A DNA stretch of 44,544 bases, taken from positions 1-44,544 of the forward strand of contig CADCEW010000012.1 in the NCBI GenBank assembly GCA_902800585.1, read 5' to 3'. Below are positions 8,107-16,236 of this stretch, one piece after another. The notes below the pieces were generated by a model. It was not told the DNA's origin. It worked only from the letters and a program-made list of their open reading frames with translations, and did no database searches. Within the stretch, counting starts at the first letter, position 1, and each line of letters begins with the position of its first letter. The position numbers and the translations under genes are program-made. The DNA comes from an uncultured Prevotellaceae bacterium. GTDB lineage: Bacteria; Bacteroidota; Bacteroidia; Bacteroidales; Bacteroidaceae.

Positions 8107-10002
8107 TTAAATTTCAACGTCAAAGTTCAAACCAGGCTGCCACTCGAGATCAACGGAGAGTCCTAACTCCATCACCGGAGTACGCAGGTCAGGAAGTCCC
8201 TTCGTTGCGGTGCCGAGACCGTCTTTATTCTCTGGAGTAGCTGTTCCCTGCTTGATAGTAAAGTTGGCCATCGTCTTAAAGTCCTGTGTGAAAACACGGT
8301 CTTTGGCAGCAGCGACAGTAGTTTCATCTTTGTTGGTAGCCACACTTGTCTTCAATGTACCTACCAGATAGAATGTTGCACCATTCGGAATAATCTCTCC
8401 GTCAGCTCCTACGAAGTCAGGACAATTATTAATAAACTCCAAGGCAACATTGACTGTCTTATCTTGATCTGCCTCACCAGTCTGCAATACCAGCGTATAG
8501 TTTTTCGTTGTTGGCTGCTCTCTCTTCACCGTCATACTTGCAGCAGTAGTACCATTCATCGTCTTATCATAGATGGTATATGCCGTTGTCCCCTTGGTGA
8601 CATAGTTCCAACCAACTGACTTCTGACTACCCACCAAGATACCTGTCAATTGGAAACCATTTGTCACATCAACCTCATTACCTGCATAATCATAATACTC
8701 TCCTGCTGCCAACAATCCATTGACCAGAGCATCCAGACGAGCCACACCATACTGCACCTGATTGGTAATGGCAACAGAGCGTGTATCAGCAGTCACTGCA
8801 GTTCCATTGTACAAATCTAAAATGGTATTCCATGAATTTTCGCCATAATTAGGCGACTGCACGTTATTAGACACTTTTATTGGACTATTCACAAAATACT
8901 GCAAGTTAGCAGGATAGACATAGCTATCCAGAGATGCAACATCCATTGACGAATAGCTCATTTCCTCAACTGCCTTGAACTCCTTGGTTGTGGCATCATA
9001 GCTGACACGCACAGCACCATCAGGAAGATTCACACTTGCCGGATAGCCTGTATAATCAGTCTTCAATGTTACCGCTGTCGTCACGCCACTCGTCGCTGAT
9101 GTAGTACAATAGGTTTCAATTGCTGTCCTGATAGCTACTGCCATTTTATATCCGTCAGGAACAGTTGCTTGTGCTGCCTCAGTGGACAAACCATCCAGAT
9201 TCATGTAGAGCTCTTTGAAAACCCACTCTATGTTCTTGGATGAACCTGTCGTTATCTCCTTAAAGTTATTCCATAATGCGTTGATGGTAGCACTCTGTTC
9301 TGCTGTTACCTCCTTGAACTTTGGTTGAGTATTATCTGACAATTTGGTCGCTGGAGTGGCATCAGCCACAGCGTTCAGGGCTGCAACCAGATTGGTACCG
9401 ACTTCCTTGCCCGCATTGATGGCTGTTTTTTCGTCAGCAGTTCCATCTCCGTAGATTGGTACTGGAGTAAACTCCACAGAAGCCAAAGTTGGTTTGGCTC
9501 CCACTGTAAGGCCAGTAACAGTCAGAGCACCATACTTGAATTTGTCGGCTGCGCTTTCAATCGGTGTTCCTGCTTCCTTATCTACAGCCTTTCCATAAAA
9601 CAGGAAATTACTTGTTCCTATTGTCAGGTTTACATCGGCATATACCTTTGAATTACTATTAGCATTATCAAAGGCTGTTAGGGCTGATAGTGCAAACAAA
9701 TTCGCATTAGCTGTAGAGCCATTGGTTACGCCTGCAGCCGCACCTGTTCCTAATGAATATGGCACCAACTTGATGTTATCAATACCACGGAAAGATGCAC
9801 CAGTCTCCTGCACAGTAGCTGAAGCCATGCGCATCTTGATGTTTTCCGGCAAAGAGATGGTGAACTGTGTCTTTACACTCTCACCTTCATACGATGGAGT
9901 CGGGTCAAGAGCTGTCTCGTCACTGGATGAGCAAGCTGTGAATCCGACCATGCTCAGCAATGCTATCGCACCGACATAAGCAAAATACTTGATCTTATTC
10001 AT
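8107..10002 (-). CDS. Large fimbrillin-like lipoprotein, paralogue A (candidate major subunit)
   Basis: Encodes 631 residues with a lipoprotein signal peptide (lipobox GFTAC, Cys24, then SSSDETALDP). The mature part begins with a beta strand and MRMASATVQETGASFRGI, a motif shared with the paralogue at 5434-7038, and is Thr/Ala/Val rich throughout. It is the second gene of the operon and the first structural one, immediately before the Mfa2-like anchor. That order (subunit then anchor) recalls fimA-fimB and mfa1-mfa2, so it is the best candidate for the main shaft protein (inference). It ends with PDLRTPVMELGLSVDLEW, part of a C-terminal motif seen in three consecutive genes. I cannot assign a precise fimbrillin subfamily by eye. 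Confidence 0.75.
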   Translation of the reverse strand: MNKIKYFAYVGAIALLSMVGFTACSSSDETALDPTPSYEGESVKTQFTISLPENIKMRMASATVQETGASFRGIDNIKLVPYSLGTGAAAGVTNGSTANANLFALSALTAFDNANSNSKVYADVNLTIGTSNFLFYGKAVDKEAGTPIESAADKFKYGALTVTGLTVGAKPTLASVEFTPVPIYGDGTADEKTAINAGKEVGTNLVAALNAVADATPATKLSDNTQPKFKEVTAEQSATINALWNNFKEITTGSSKNIEWVFKELYMNLDGLSTEAAQATVPDGYKMAVAIRTAIETYCTTSATSGVTTAVTLKTDYTGYPASVNLPDGAVRVSYDATTKEFKAVEEMSYSSMDVASLDSYVYPANLQYFVNSPIKVSNNVQSPNYGENSWNTILDLYNGTAVTADTRSVAITNQVQYGVARLDALVNGLLAAGEYYDYAGNEVDVTNGFQLTGILVGSQKSVGWNYVTKGTTAYTIYDKTMNGTTAASMTVKREQPTTKNYTLVLQTGEADQDKTVNVALEFINNCPDFVGADGEIIPNGATFYLVGTLKTSVATNKDETTVAAAKDRVFTQDFKTMANFTIKQGTATPENKDGLGTATKGLPDLRTPVMELGLSVDLEWQPGLNFDVEI

Positions 10003-10031
10003 AATCGATTATGTATTTTATTTTCTTTTCG

Positions 10032-11372
10032 TTATTTGTTGTTCTCTACAAAATCAAAATATATCTTGAGATAACCTGCATTACGCTGGTCTGCCAGATG
10101 ATGCTCCTTGATATACTGATAGGTGCGGCCACCTTTCAACTTACGGATCTTCTGCTCACGACGCGGGAAATCAGAGTCCGTATCGATAATCTGAAGAACT
10201 TCTCTCAACTGGGAGATAATGCCGGCATTGCCCGATTCCCCTGAGAGTTTCTCAATCTCTTCCTCCACTTGGTCACGGAAGTCAGCCCAACTCTCACCAC
10301 CAAAGGATAACTCAAACTGGTCGTCGCCAATCGGCAAGCGCTCTTGGATATACTTCTTCAAAGCATAAGCACGCATCTTGGCAACATGTTCGTTAAGTTT
10401 ATTACCACCATCGAAGGAGGCAAGACCTACAATCTGTATCTTACAAATCTTTGCGTCATCATCCGCATTCAACTTCTGCGTGACGTCCATAATACGGTCG
10501 AGGGTCTGTTGGTTGCCACGATAATCGGGTTGGATATCGCTCTTCGCCATCGGGAAGTAAACAAACAAGGCAGCCTTGTTACGACGCAAAACCTGACTGC
10601 GGTCATAAGGTTTATATTCGGAGATATGTGCCAAGAGAGGTTCTGTCCGACGTAAAATATCGATGTTACGCTCTACAGGAGCAACAGGCTGTGTGTCTAC
10701 CGTGACAGGTGTCACCACTGGAGGCGGTGTTGTTGTAATGGTGTCGATAACAGGTGCTATCGGAATCTCAGGTACAACTTTCTTCGGACGTCCTGGGATA
10801 TTAAACACGATATTGATGGCTGCCTGCGGTAAAACAAACCATCGCTTGTCTTCCCCGATTTTCGAACCGCATTGTCCACACTCATAACGGTCATACTCGG
10901 TATAACCGACGACGGCACCTATCGCTGCCTCGATATTCCAGTGACGACCCAACGGCCAAGAATAACCGTAGAACACACCTAATGCGCCAAGGTCACCCTG
11001 ACGGCGCTCATGACGCAAACCCTTGTATAGTCCAAAGGGGAGTTTTAACTCTGCCAGATTGTAATGGCTATAAATCAAGTTGACACCGAAGAAATGATGT
11101 ACATTCACAGAGTCTGTCCAATAACGTACATCTGGAGAAATCAGCAAGTGTCTCCACTTGCGGGACGTTTTGTCATCGGAGGGCCAGGGACGATAGCCTC
11201 CAGTCACTCCCATTGACCAATGGGGAGCCAGTCGTAAACCTACTCGTAAGTTGGGGGTCAGCCATGCGTCGTACAACAGATTATTACTAATCGTTACCTG
11301 CTGTGCAACCGCTTGTTGACAAAAAGTCAAGAACAAAAAAACAACCCCAATATAGAATCTATTTCTCTTCAC
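10032..11372 (-). CDS. DUF3575 outer-membrane protein with C-terminal OmpA-like domain
   Basis: Encodes 446 residues; GTG start at 11372 with AAGG four bases before it, since no in-frame ATG is nearby. There is a signal peptide to about residue 23 (FCQQAVAQ). Residues ~25-205 form a DUF3575-type beta-barrel region (NNLLYDAWLTPNLRVGLRLA, then WSMGVTGGYRPWP) with a CGQC pair. A Pro/Thr/Val-rich linker follows to ~245, then an OmpA-like region (FPMAKSDIQPDYRGN, later IQIVGLASFDGGNKLNEHVA and RAYALKKYI). DUF3575 proteins commonly accompany Mfa-type fimbrial genes in Bacteroidetes. As the first gene it probably supplies an outer-membrane accessory or peptidoglycan-linked anchor for pilus display. 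It lies 29 bp before the major subunit gene. Confidence 0.85.
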   Translation of the reverse strand: MKRNRFYIGVVFLFLTFCQQAVAQQVTISNNLLYDAWLTPNLRVGLRLAPHWSMGVTGGYRPWPSDDKTSRKWRHLLISPDVRYWTDSVNVHHFFGVNLIYSHYNLAELKLPFGLYKGLRHERRQGDLGALGVFYGYSWPLGRHWNIEAAIGAVVGYTEYDRYECGQCGSKIGEDKRWFVLPQAAINIVFNIPGRPKKVVPEIPIAPVIDTITTTPPPVVTPVTVDTQPVAPVERNIDILRRTEPLLAHISEYKPYDRSQVLRRNKAALFVYFPMAKSDIQPDYRGNQQTLDRIMDVTQKLNADDDAKICKIQIVGLASFDGGNKLNEHVAKMRAYALKKYIQERLPIGDDQFELSFGGESWADFRDQVEEEIEKLSGESGNAGIISQLREVLQIIDTDSDFPRREQKIRKLKGGRTYQYIKEHHLADQRNAGYLKIYFDFVENNK

Positions 11373-11399
11373 TATACCTTATCATATGGTTTTATAGTG

Positions 11400-11432
11400 C
11401 AAAGATAGTAAATTTTTATATATAATGTGCAA
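11400..11432 (-). promoter_or_regulatory. Promoter of the fimbrial operon
   Basis: On the minus strand TATCTTTG (11400-11407) is an exact TAnnTTTG -7 box. A TTG at 11430-11432 lies 22 bp upstream, slightly longer than the usual 19-21. It predicts a leader of about 20 bases before the GTG at 11372. No inverted repeats flank it, so there is no sign of an invertible promoter. Confidence 0.7.
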
Positions 11433-11499
11433 CTTTTTGTCGATTTTTTTACAGGGTGGGGGATTTTTTAACATTTCGAAAAGACCCCAAACTAACAGA

Positions 11500-11973
11500 T
11501 TATTTCCATTCTTTGAATGGATGTTTGCGTAAATGACTATTATAATAGCGGCGATCTCCTGTCACTTCTTTTCCGATGAAATCGGGCAATTTTACACTTT
11601 CATAAACCGATGAAAGTTCCACTTCTGCCATTACCAAACCAGCATTTTCACCAAAAAACTCATCCACTTCAAAAATATGCTGTTCGAACTTCACTAACCA
11701 GCGAATTTTGTCAATCATGCCCGGTTCACACAATTGCATGAGTTGTTTACCTTCCTCTAAGGTAATCTCTTTCTCGAACTCATAACGGGAGAGACCGTTG
11801 TCCGTACTGAGGCCTTTGATGGTGAGAAAAGCCTGTTCGTCACGAATGCGTACCCTGACAGTACGACCACGTTCACTACAAATATAACCTTGTTGGATGT
11901 GACTATGACTGAACGATTCCTGTTTGTAGGAATCGTTCAGTACCAAGAATTTTCGTTCTATCTCCAATGCCAT
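11500..11973 (-). CDS. CYTH domain protein (class IV cyclase / triphosphatase fold)
   Basis: Encodes 157 residues from ATG at 11973, chosen because the signature ALEIERKFLV (the ExExK metal-triphosphate motif) follows at once; an upstream in-frame start at 12042 only adds the antisense-like end of another gene. Further tunnel-fold features are GRTVRVRIRDEQAFLTIKG, the strand RYEFEKEIT and HIFEVDEFFGENAGLVMAEVE. Family members hydrolyse tripolyphosphate or other triphosphates, or act as adenylate cyclases; short bacterial forms like this are most often inorganic triphosphatases, so cyclase activity should not be assumed. The start overlaps the stop of the 47-residue gene by one base (TAATG). 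Confidence 0.88.
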   Translation of the reverse strand: MALEIERKFLVLNDSYKQESFSHSHIQQGYICSERGRTVRVRIRDEQAFLTIKGLSTDNGLSRYEFEKEITLEEGKQLMQLCEPGMIDKIRWLVKFEQHIFEVDEFFGENAGLVMAEVELSSVYESVKLPDFIGKEVTGDRRYYNSHLRKHPFKEWK

Positions 11974-12116
11974 TATGACAACAAGGAGAAGGACCAGATC
12001 AGGTAAATAAGGGCAAGGGCTAACAGAACCCCGAAAATCCACACCATCACTTTCTTACCCTTCTCTTCCTGTTTTTTAGCGTATGCTTCACGCTTTGTCT
12101 GATTTTTCTTGCTCAT
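11973..12116 (-). CDS. Small single-pass membrane protein, 47 residues
   Basis: A short frame, ATG at 12116 to TAA at 11973. It has a basic/polar N-terminus (MSKKNQTKREAYAKKQEEKG) to about residue 22, one hydrophobic helix (VMVWIFGVLLALALIYLIW) and a few C-terminal residues, which predicts a cytoplasmic N-terminus. It begins 19 bp after prfB, and its stop shares a base with the CYTH start, as expected of translated, coupled genes. The region would otherwise be an unexplained gap in a tightly packed operon. I do not recognise a family. Confidence 0.75.
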   Translation of the reverse strand: MSKKNQTKREAYAKKQEEKGKKVMVWIFGVLLALALIYLIWSFSLLS

Positions 12117-12135
12117 AATATTTTAGTTTTAATGT

Positions 12136-13257
12136 TTATTGTTCATCCGTTACTGGGAATTCCATTAGATAAGCCTTGATGAAATCGTCGATTTTTCCAT
12201 CCATCACCCCATCGACATCCGACGTCTGATAGTTGGTACGATGGTCTTTCACTCGACGGTCGTCGAAGACATACGAGCGGATCTGCGAACCCCACTCTAT
12301 TTTTTTCTTACCTGCCTCTATCTTTGCCTGTGCCTCCAGGCGTTTCTTCATAGCACGGTCATAGAGTTGGGAACGGAGTAATGCCATCGCACGTTCCTTG
12401 TTCTTCGGCTGATCACGCGTTTCTGTATTCTCAATGAGGATTTCTTCTTCCTCGCCCGTATCCGGGTCGGTGTACCAATAACGCAGACGGACACCTGACT
12501 CCACTTTATTCACATTCTGTCCACCAGCTCCACTGGAGCGGAAAGTATCCCATGAGAGTTTGGCAGGGTCGACATACACTTCGATGGTATCGTCAACCAA
12601 TGGCGTGACAAAGACAGAAGCGAAAGAAGTCATGCGTTTACCCTGGGCGTTAAAAGGAGACACACGCACCAGACGATGCACGCCATTCTCTGACTTCAGA
12701 TAGCCATAGGCATACTCGCCACCTTCAATCTGCATCGTTACACTTTTGATACCTGCTTCATCACCATCCTGTAGGTTAGAGATGCTTACCTTATAGCCAT
12801 GCGCTTCCGCCCATCGCTGATACATACGCATCAGCATCGAAGCCCAGTCCTGACTCTCCGTACCTCCGGCACCTGGGTTGATTTTCAAGACACACTCCAT
12901 CGGGTCTTCCTTCTGGCGTAGCATGTTCTTGAGTTCCAAATCCTCTATCAGTCCGACAGCACGACGATAGTCCGCATCTACCTCTTCCTCTGTCACCATC
13001 TCCTCCTTATAGAAGTCAAAGGCAAGTTGGAGCTCATCAGCAGCACTACGCACCTCATTATAGCCGTCAATCCATTTCTTGATGGCTTTTACCTTCTTCA
13101 TCTGCTCTTCTGCACGTTTCTGGTCTTCCCAGAAGTCAGGAGCCTGTGTACGAAGATCCTCTTCCTCGTATTCTATCTTCTTTTCATCAATCTTCAGATA
13201 GTGACATAGCTTGTCTGTCCTATCCAAGACATCCTTTAGTTGGTCTTGTGTAATCAT
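12136..13257 (-). CDS. prfB: Peptide chain release factor 2
   Basis: Encodes 373 residues. It catalyses peptide release at UGA and UAA codons. The SPF codon-recognition tripeptide is at residues 200-202 (RLVRVSPFNAQGKR) and the catalytic GGQ at 245-247 (SSGAGGQNVNKVES), in normal spacing. The N-terminal part aligns with other RF2 proteins without interruption: LCHYLKIDEKK (18-28) covers the place where many bacteria carry an in-frame UGA and a +1 programmed frameshift. Here the codons are CAC TAT CTG AAG, so no frameshift is needed. The ATG overlaps the stop of the acyl-CoA ligase gene by one base (TAATG). Confidence 0.97.
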   Translation of the reverse strand: MITQDQLKDVLDRTDKLCHYLKIDEKKIEYEEEDLRTQAPDFWEDQKRAEEQMKKVKAIKKWIDGYNEVRSAADELQLAFDFYKEEMVTEEEVDADYRRAVGLIEDLELKNMLRQKEDPMECVLKINPGAGGTESQDWASMLMRMYQRWAEAHGYKVSISNLQDGDEAGIKSVTMQIEGGEYAYGYLKSENGVHRLVRVSPFNAQGKRMTSFASVFVTPLVDDTIEVYVDPAKLSWDTFRSSGAGGQNVNKVESGVRLRYWYTDPDTGEEEEILIENTETRDQPKNKERAMALLRSQLYDRAMKKRLEAQAKIEAGKKKIEWGSQIRSYVFDDRRVKDHRTNYQTSDVDGVMDGKIDDFIKAYLMEFPVTDEQ

Positions 13258-15065
13258 TACTCTTCGTACATCTTATCAATTTCCACCTTGTAGTTCTCAT
13301 AAAGTACGCGACGGCGGATTTTGAGCGTATTCGTCAGTTCTCCTTTTTCCATAGAAAGGTGGTGAGGCAATAGCGTGAAACGTTTTACTTGCTCATAATG
13401 GGCAAGTTGCTGTTGTAACGTATCGATGCGTTCCTTCATCATCTCAATAATCTGCGGATTAACACACAGTTGCTCACGGTTCTCAAACGGAATCTGATGA
13501 GCACGGGCATACTCCTCCAACAACGGATAAACAGGGATGATTAATGCCGAGACAAACTTACGCTGATCTGCAATAATAGCGATTTGATCGATAAATTTAT
13601 CAACCAACAACTTAGATTCTATCATCTGAGGAGCGATATACTTGCCGTTACTCGTCTTGAAGAGGTCCTTGATACGCTCTGTCAGGAACAACTCACCGTC
13701 TTTCAGATAACCGGCATCACCTGTCTTGAAATAGCCGTCTTCGGTAAAGGCTGCCTTCGTCAAGTCCTCTCGGTTATAATAGCCTGGTGTGATGGTCGGA
13801 CCTTTCAGCAGAATCTCGCCTTCTTCGCTGATCTTGATATCAATGCCTTCGATGGGCTGTCCTACCGAACCTACCGTATAAGGTTCTCCCAAATGATCGC
13901 AAGAAACCGTAGCAAGCGACTCCGTCAAACCATAGCCCACAATCATATTTATTCCGATGGAATGGACGAATTCTTCAACATGAGCACTCACTGTTGCACC
14001 TGCTGTTGGGAAGAAATGAGCATGCTCCAAACCCAACTCCTTTCGGACTAATGAGAAGACGGTGCGGTTAAGTACCTCATACTCTAAATGGAGTGCTATT
14101 GGCGGTTTCTTACCTATACTTAGATATTCGATATTATGTTTGCGACCTACGGCAAGGGCATGCTTGAAGAGTTTACGCTGCATGACACTCGCATGTTCTA
14201 TCTTATCCATCACACCCATGTATACCTTCTCCCAGAAACGGGGCACACTCGACATACAGGTAGGATGTGTTTCCCGCATCGACTGCTGTACTTCTTGCGG
14301 ATGGGTGTTCACTATCATCGTGGCACCCTTCGTCAACGCGAAGATAGCCCAACCGCGCTCAAAGATATGCGTATAGGGCAGGAAGTTCATTACACGGTCT
14401 TTTTCATTGACAGGCACACACTTACCGTTAGCAATGAAAGCTGCATGGAACTGGGAGTGCGGCAGAATGACACCCTTCGACTCGCCCGTAGTACCACTCG
14501 TATAGAGAATATTGGCGATTTCATCGAAAGAAGCTTCCTGTTGTCGTGCCTCTACTTCTGTCTGACGGGGGAGATTCTCACCCAATTTCAGGAAATCACT
14601 GAAATAAAGGGCATTGGGGTCGTGGGAGGAGATATGCACCAAAGGGTCAAATACGATAATCCGCTCCAAAGTAGGACAGAGCGATACCACCCTGCGTGCA
14701 CGGTCATACTGGTCCTGTTCGCCGACAAAGAGAAAACGAATCTTTGCATCATTGATAATAAACTGTATCTGCTGTTCCGAACTCGTAGCATAGAAAGGTA
14801 TTGTGACGGCACGAATACCCCAGGCACCAAAGTCACACTCCAGATACTGCACGGAGTTCTGGGAGAAGATACCGATATTCTCCTGCACCTTCACGCCCAG
14901 GTTCAACATCGCATTGCTGACCTGCTTGACCGTCTGTGACACCTGATTCCACGACAACGATTTCCATTCCTTGCCGCCGAAGTCCTGATAGACCAGCATC
15001 TCACGATCGCCATAATGTTTGGCTAAGTCGTGTATCAATACCGACATGTGACTGATTATCTGCAT
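13257..15065 (-). CDS. Long-chain acyl-CoA synthetase (AMP-forming)
   Basis: Encodes 602 residues, of the ANL adenylating superfamily. It activates fatty acids to acyl-CoA through an acyl-adenylate. The P-loop-like motif is ILYTSGTTGESKGVILPHS (about 180-200), followed by NFLPYTHIFERGWA, the adenine-binding region MIVGYGLTES, and FKTGDAGYLKDGELFLTERIKD with the hinge and TSNGKYIAPQ near the C-terminus. This matches FadD/long-chain ligase-like proteins of Bacteroidetes. ATG at 15065 is preceded by GGGGAAG; ATG at 15047 is an alternative. First gene of the operon with prfB, a small membrane protein and a CYTH protein. Substrate chain length cannot be judged from sequence. Confidence 0.92.
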   Translation of the reverse strand: MQIISHMSVLIHDLAKHYGDREMLVYQDFGGKEWKSLSWNQVSQTVKQVSNAMLNLGVKVQENIGIFSQNSVQYLECDFGAWGIRAVTIPFYATSSEQQIQFIINDAKIRFLFVGEQDQYDRARRVVSLCPTLERIIVFDPLVHISSHDPNALYFSDFLKLGENLPRQTEVEARQQEASFDEIANILYTSGTTGESKGVILPHSQFHAAFIANGKCVPVNEKDRVMNFLPYTHIFERGWAIFALTKGATMIVNTHPQEVQQSMRETHPTCMSSVPRFWEKVYMGVMDKIEHASVMQRKLFKHALAVGRKHNIEYLSIGKKPPIALHLEYEVLNRTVFSLVRKELGLEHAHFFPTAGATVSAHVEEFVHSIGINMIVGYGLTESLATVSCDHLGEPYTVGSVGQPIEGIDIKISEEGEILLKGPTITPGYYNREDLTKAAFTEDGYFKTGDAGYLKDGELFLTERIKDLFKTSNGKYIAPQMIESKLLVDKFIDQIAIIADQRKFVSALIIPVYPLLEEYARAHQIPFENREQLCVNPQIIEMMKERIDTLQQQLAHYEQVKRFTLLPHHLSMEKGELTNTLKIRRRVLYENYKVEIDKMYEE

Positions 15066-15088
15066 AACTTCCCCTTTTTATTTGCATG

Positions 15089-15118
15089 CAAAGATACGAA
15101 ATAATTGACAATTGACAA
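15089..15118 (-). promoter_or_regulatory. Promoter of the acyl-CoA ligase-prfB operon
   Basis: Minus-strand TATCTTTG (-7) at 15089-15096 and TTG (-33) at 15116-15118, spacing 19 bp: a textbook Bacteroidetes promoter. Start of transcription is expected near 15083, about 18 bases before ATG 15065. Confidence 0.8.
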
Positions 15119-15134
15119 TTGATAATTGATAATT
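15107..15134. repeat. Heptamer direct-repeat array (GA(C/T)AATT), four units
   Basis: GACAATT twice then GATAATT twice, lying between the divergent acyl-CoA ligase and ArgE-like genes. The repeats supply both -33 elements through a central CAATTG (15116-15121). Confidence 0.85.
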
Positions 15135-15147
15135 TTTTGTAACTTTG
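15119..15147 (+). promoter_or_regulatory. Promoter of the ArgE-like gene
   Basis: TTG at 15119-15121, 18 bp spacing, TAACTTTG at 15140-15147. The ATG at 15156 follows by only eight bases, so the transcript should have almost no leader. Confidence 0.7.
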
Positions 15148-15155
15148 CAACAGAT

Positions 15156-16214
15156 ATGACCTATAAGGACTATACCCAAGAAGCAGTAACGCTGTTGCAG
15201 GCACTGATTAGTACCCCTTCCGTCAGTCGGGACGAGAAGGCTGCCGCTGACGTGTTGCAAAAGCAAATCAAGGCATGGGGACTGCCCTGCAAGCGCATCG
15301 GCAACAACCTCATCGTTGCCAAGCGACTTAGTAAAAAGAAACCGACACTGTTGCTGAATGCACATATCGACACGGTGAAGCCTGTAGCCACATGGACGCG
15401 TCATCCTTTTGAACCTGTCGTTGAGGACGGGAAACTGTACGGACTCGGTGCGAATGACTGCGGAGGCGGATTAGTGAGTCTGTTACAGGCATACCGCATC
15501 CTGATGCAAGAGAAAGAGTTACCTTATAATATAATATATGTAGCATCCTGCGAGGAGGAAGTCAGCGGACCCAACGGATTCTCTGCTGTATTGCCCCACC
15601 TTCCGACTATTGATGTCGCCATCGTAGGCGAGCCTACAGAGATGCAGCCTGCTATTGCAGAGAAAGGACTGATGGTGATTGACGGTACGGCCCACGGAAA
15701 GAGCGGTCATGCCGCACGGGACGAAGGGGTTAATGCCATCTATGAGGCTTTGGACGACTTGCAATGGCTGCGTCATTACAAATTCAGCAAGGTCAGTCCT
15801 TTGTTAGGCGAGACCAAGGCGACCGTCACCATGATTCATGCAGGTACACAGCATAATGTCATTCCTGACAAGATGGAATTTGTGATTGACGTGCGTACCA
15901 ATGAGTATTATCAAAACGAGTATCTCTTTGCTTTCTTGCAGAAACACATGAAGAGCGAACTGAAGGCACGGTCCTTCCGACTGCATTCCTCCTGTATTTC
16001 ACAAGACCATCCCCTCATTAAGAAATGCATCAGGATGAAGATGAAGCCCTTCGGTTCTCCGACACTCTCCGATCAGGCTCTGATGCCTTTCCCCTCCTTT
16101 AAATTAGGACCAGGGGCTTCCAGCCGTAGTCATGCTGCTGACGAATATATCGGTATTGACGAGATTCAACAAGCGATTAAGACGTATGTCAAACTGATAA
16201 GAAAGGGCAGGTAG
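15156..16214 (+). CDS. argE: M20 family deacylase, probable acetylornithine (succinylornithine) deacetylase
   Basis: Encodes 352 residues from ATG 15156 (MTYKDYTQEAV); an in-frame ATG at 15126 would lie before the -7 box, so it is rejected. The two-metal M20 site is visible: NAHIDTV (first His), GANDCGG (bridging Asp), CEEEVSG (catalytic and ligand Glu), VGEPTEM (Glu), and SHAADEY near the C-terminus (last His). The dimerisation lid lies in the middle (HGKSGHAARDEG to TQHNVIPDK). Bacteroidetes carry such a protein as ArgE; their arginine pathway can use succinylated intermediates. No other arg genes are in the window, so substrate is inferred from family only. Confidence 0.8.
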   Translation: MTYKDYTQEAVTLLQALISTPSVSRDEKAAADVLQKQIKAWGLPCKRIGNNLIVAKRLSKKKPTLLLNAHIDTVKPVATWTRHPFEPVVEDGKLYGLGANDCGGGLVSLLQAYRILMQEKELPYNIIYVASCEEEVSGPNGFSAVLPHLPTIDVAIVGEPTEMQPAIAEKGLMVIDGTAHGKSGHAARDEGVNAIYEALDDLQWLRHYKFSKVSPLLGETKATVTMIHAGTQHNVIPDKMEFVIDVRTNEYYQNEYLFAFLQKHMKSELKARSFRLHSSCISQDHPLIKKCIRMKMKPFGSPTLSDQALMPFPSFKLGPGASSRSHAADEYIGIDEIQQAIKTYVKLIRKGR

Positions 16215-16229
16215 TTTACCTGCTCTTTC
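16201..16229. terminator. Bidirectional stem-loop between convergent genes
   Basis: A 13-bp stem (16201-16213 with 16217-16229, one G-U pair, loop GTT) between the ArgE-like and EnvC-like genes. The stop codon of the ArgE-like gene (16212-16214) lies in the stem. There is no long T tract, but a T-rich stretch follows on the plus strand. Confidence 0.65.
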
Positions 16230-16236
16230 ATATATT

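Noticed and set aside
11373-11499. Possible invertible promoter for the fimbrial operon
   Set aside because: I looked for inverted repeats flanking the -7/-33 region, as in Bacteroides phase-variable promoters, and found none; no site-specific recombinase is in the window.
13197-13210. Programmed frameshift site in prfB
   Set aside because: No in-frame UGA; the frame is intact through this region.
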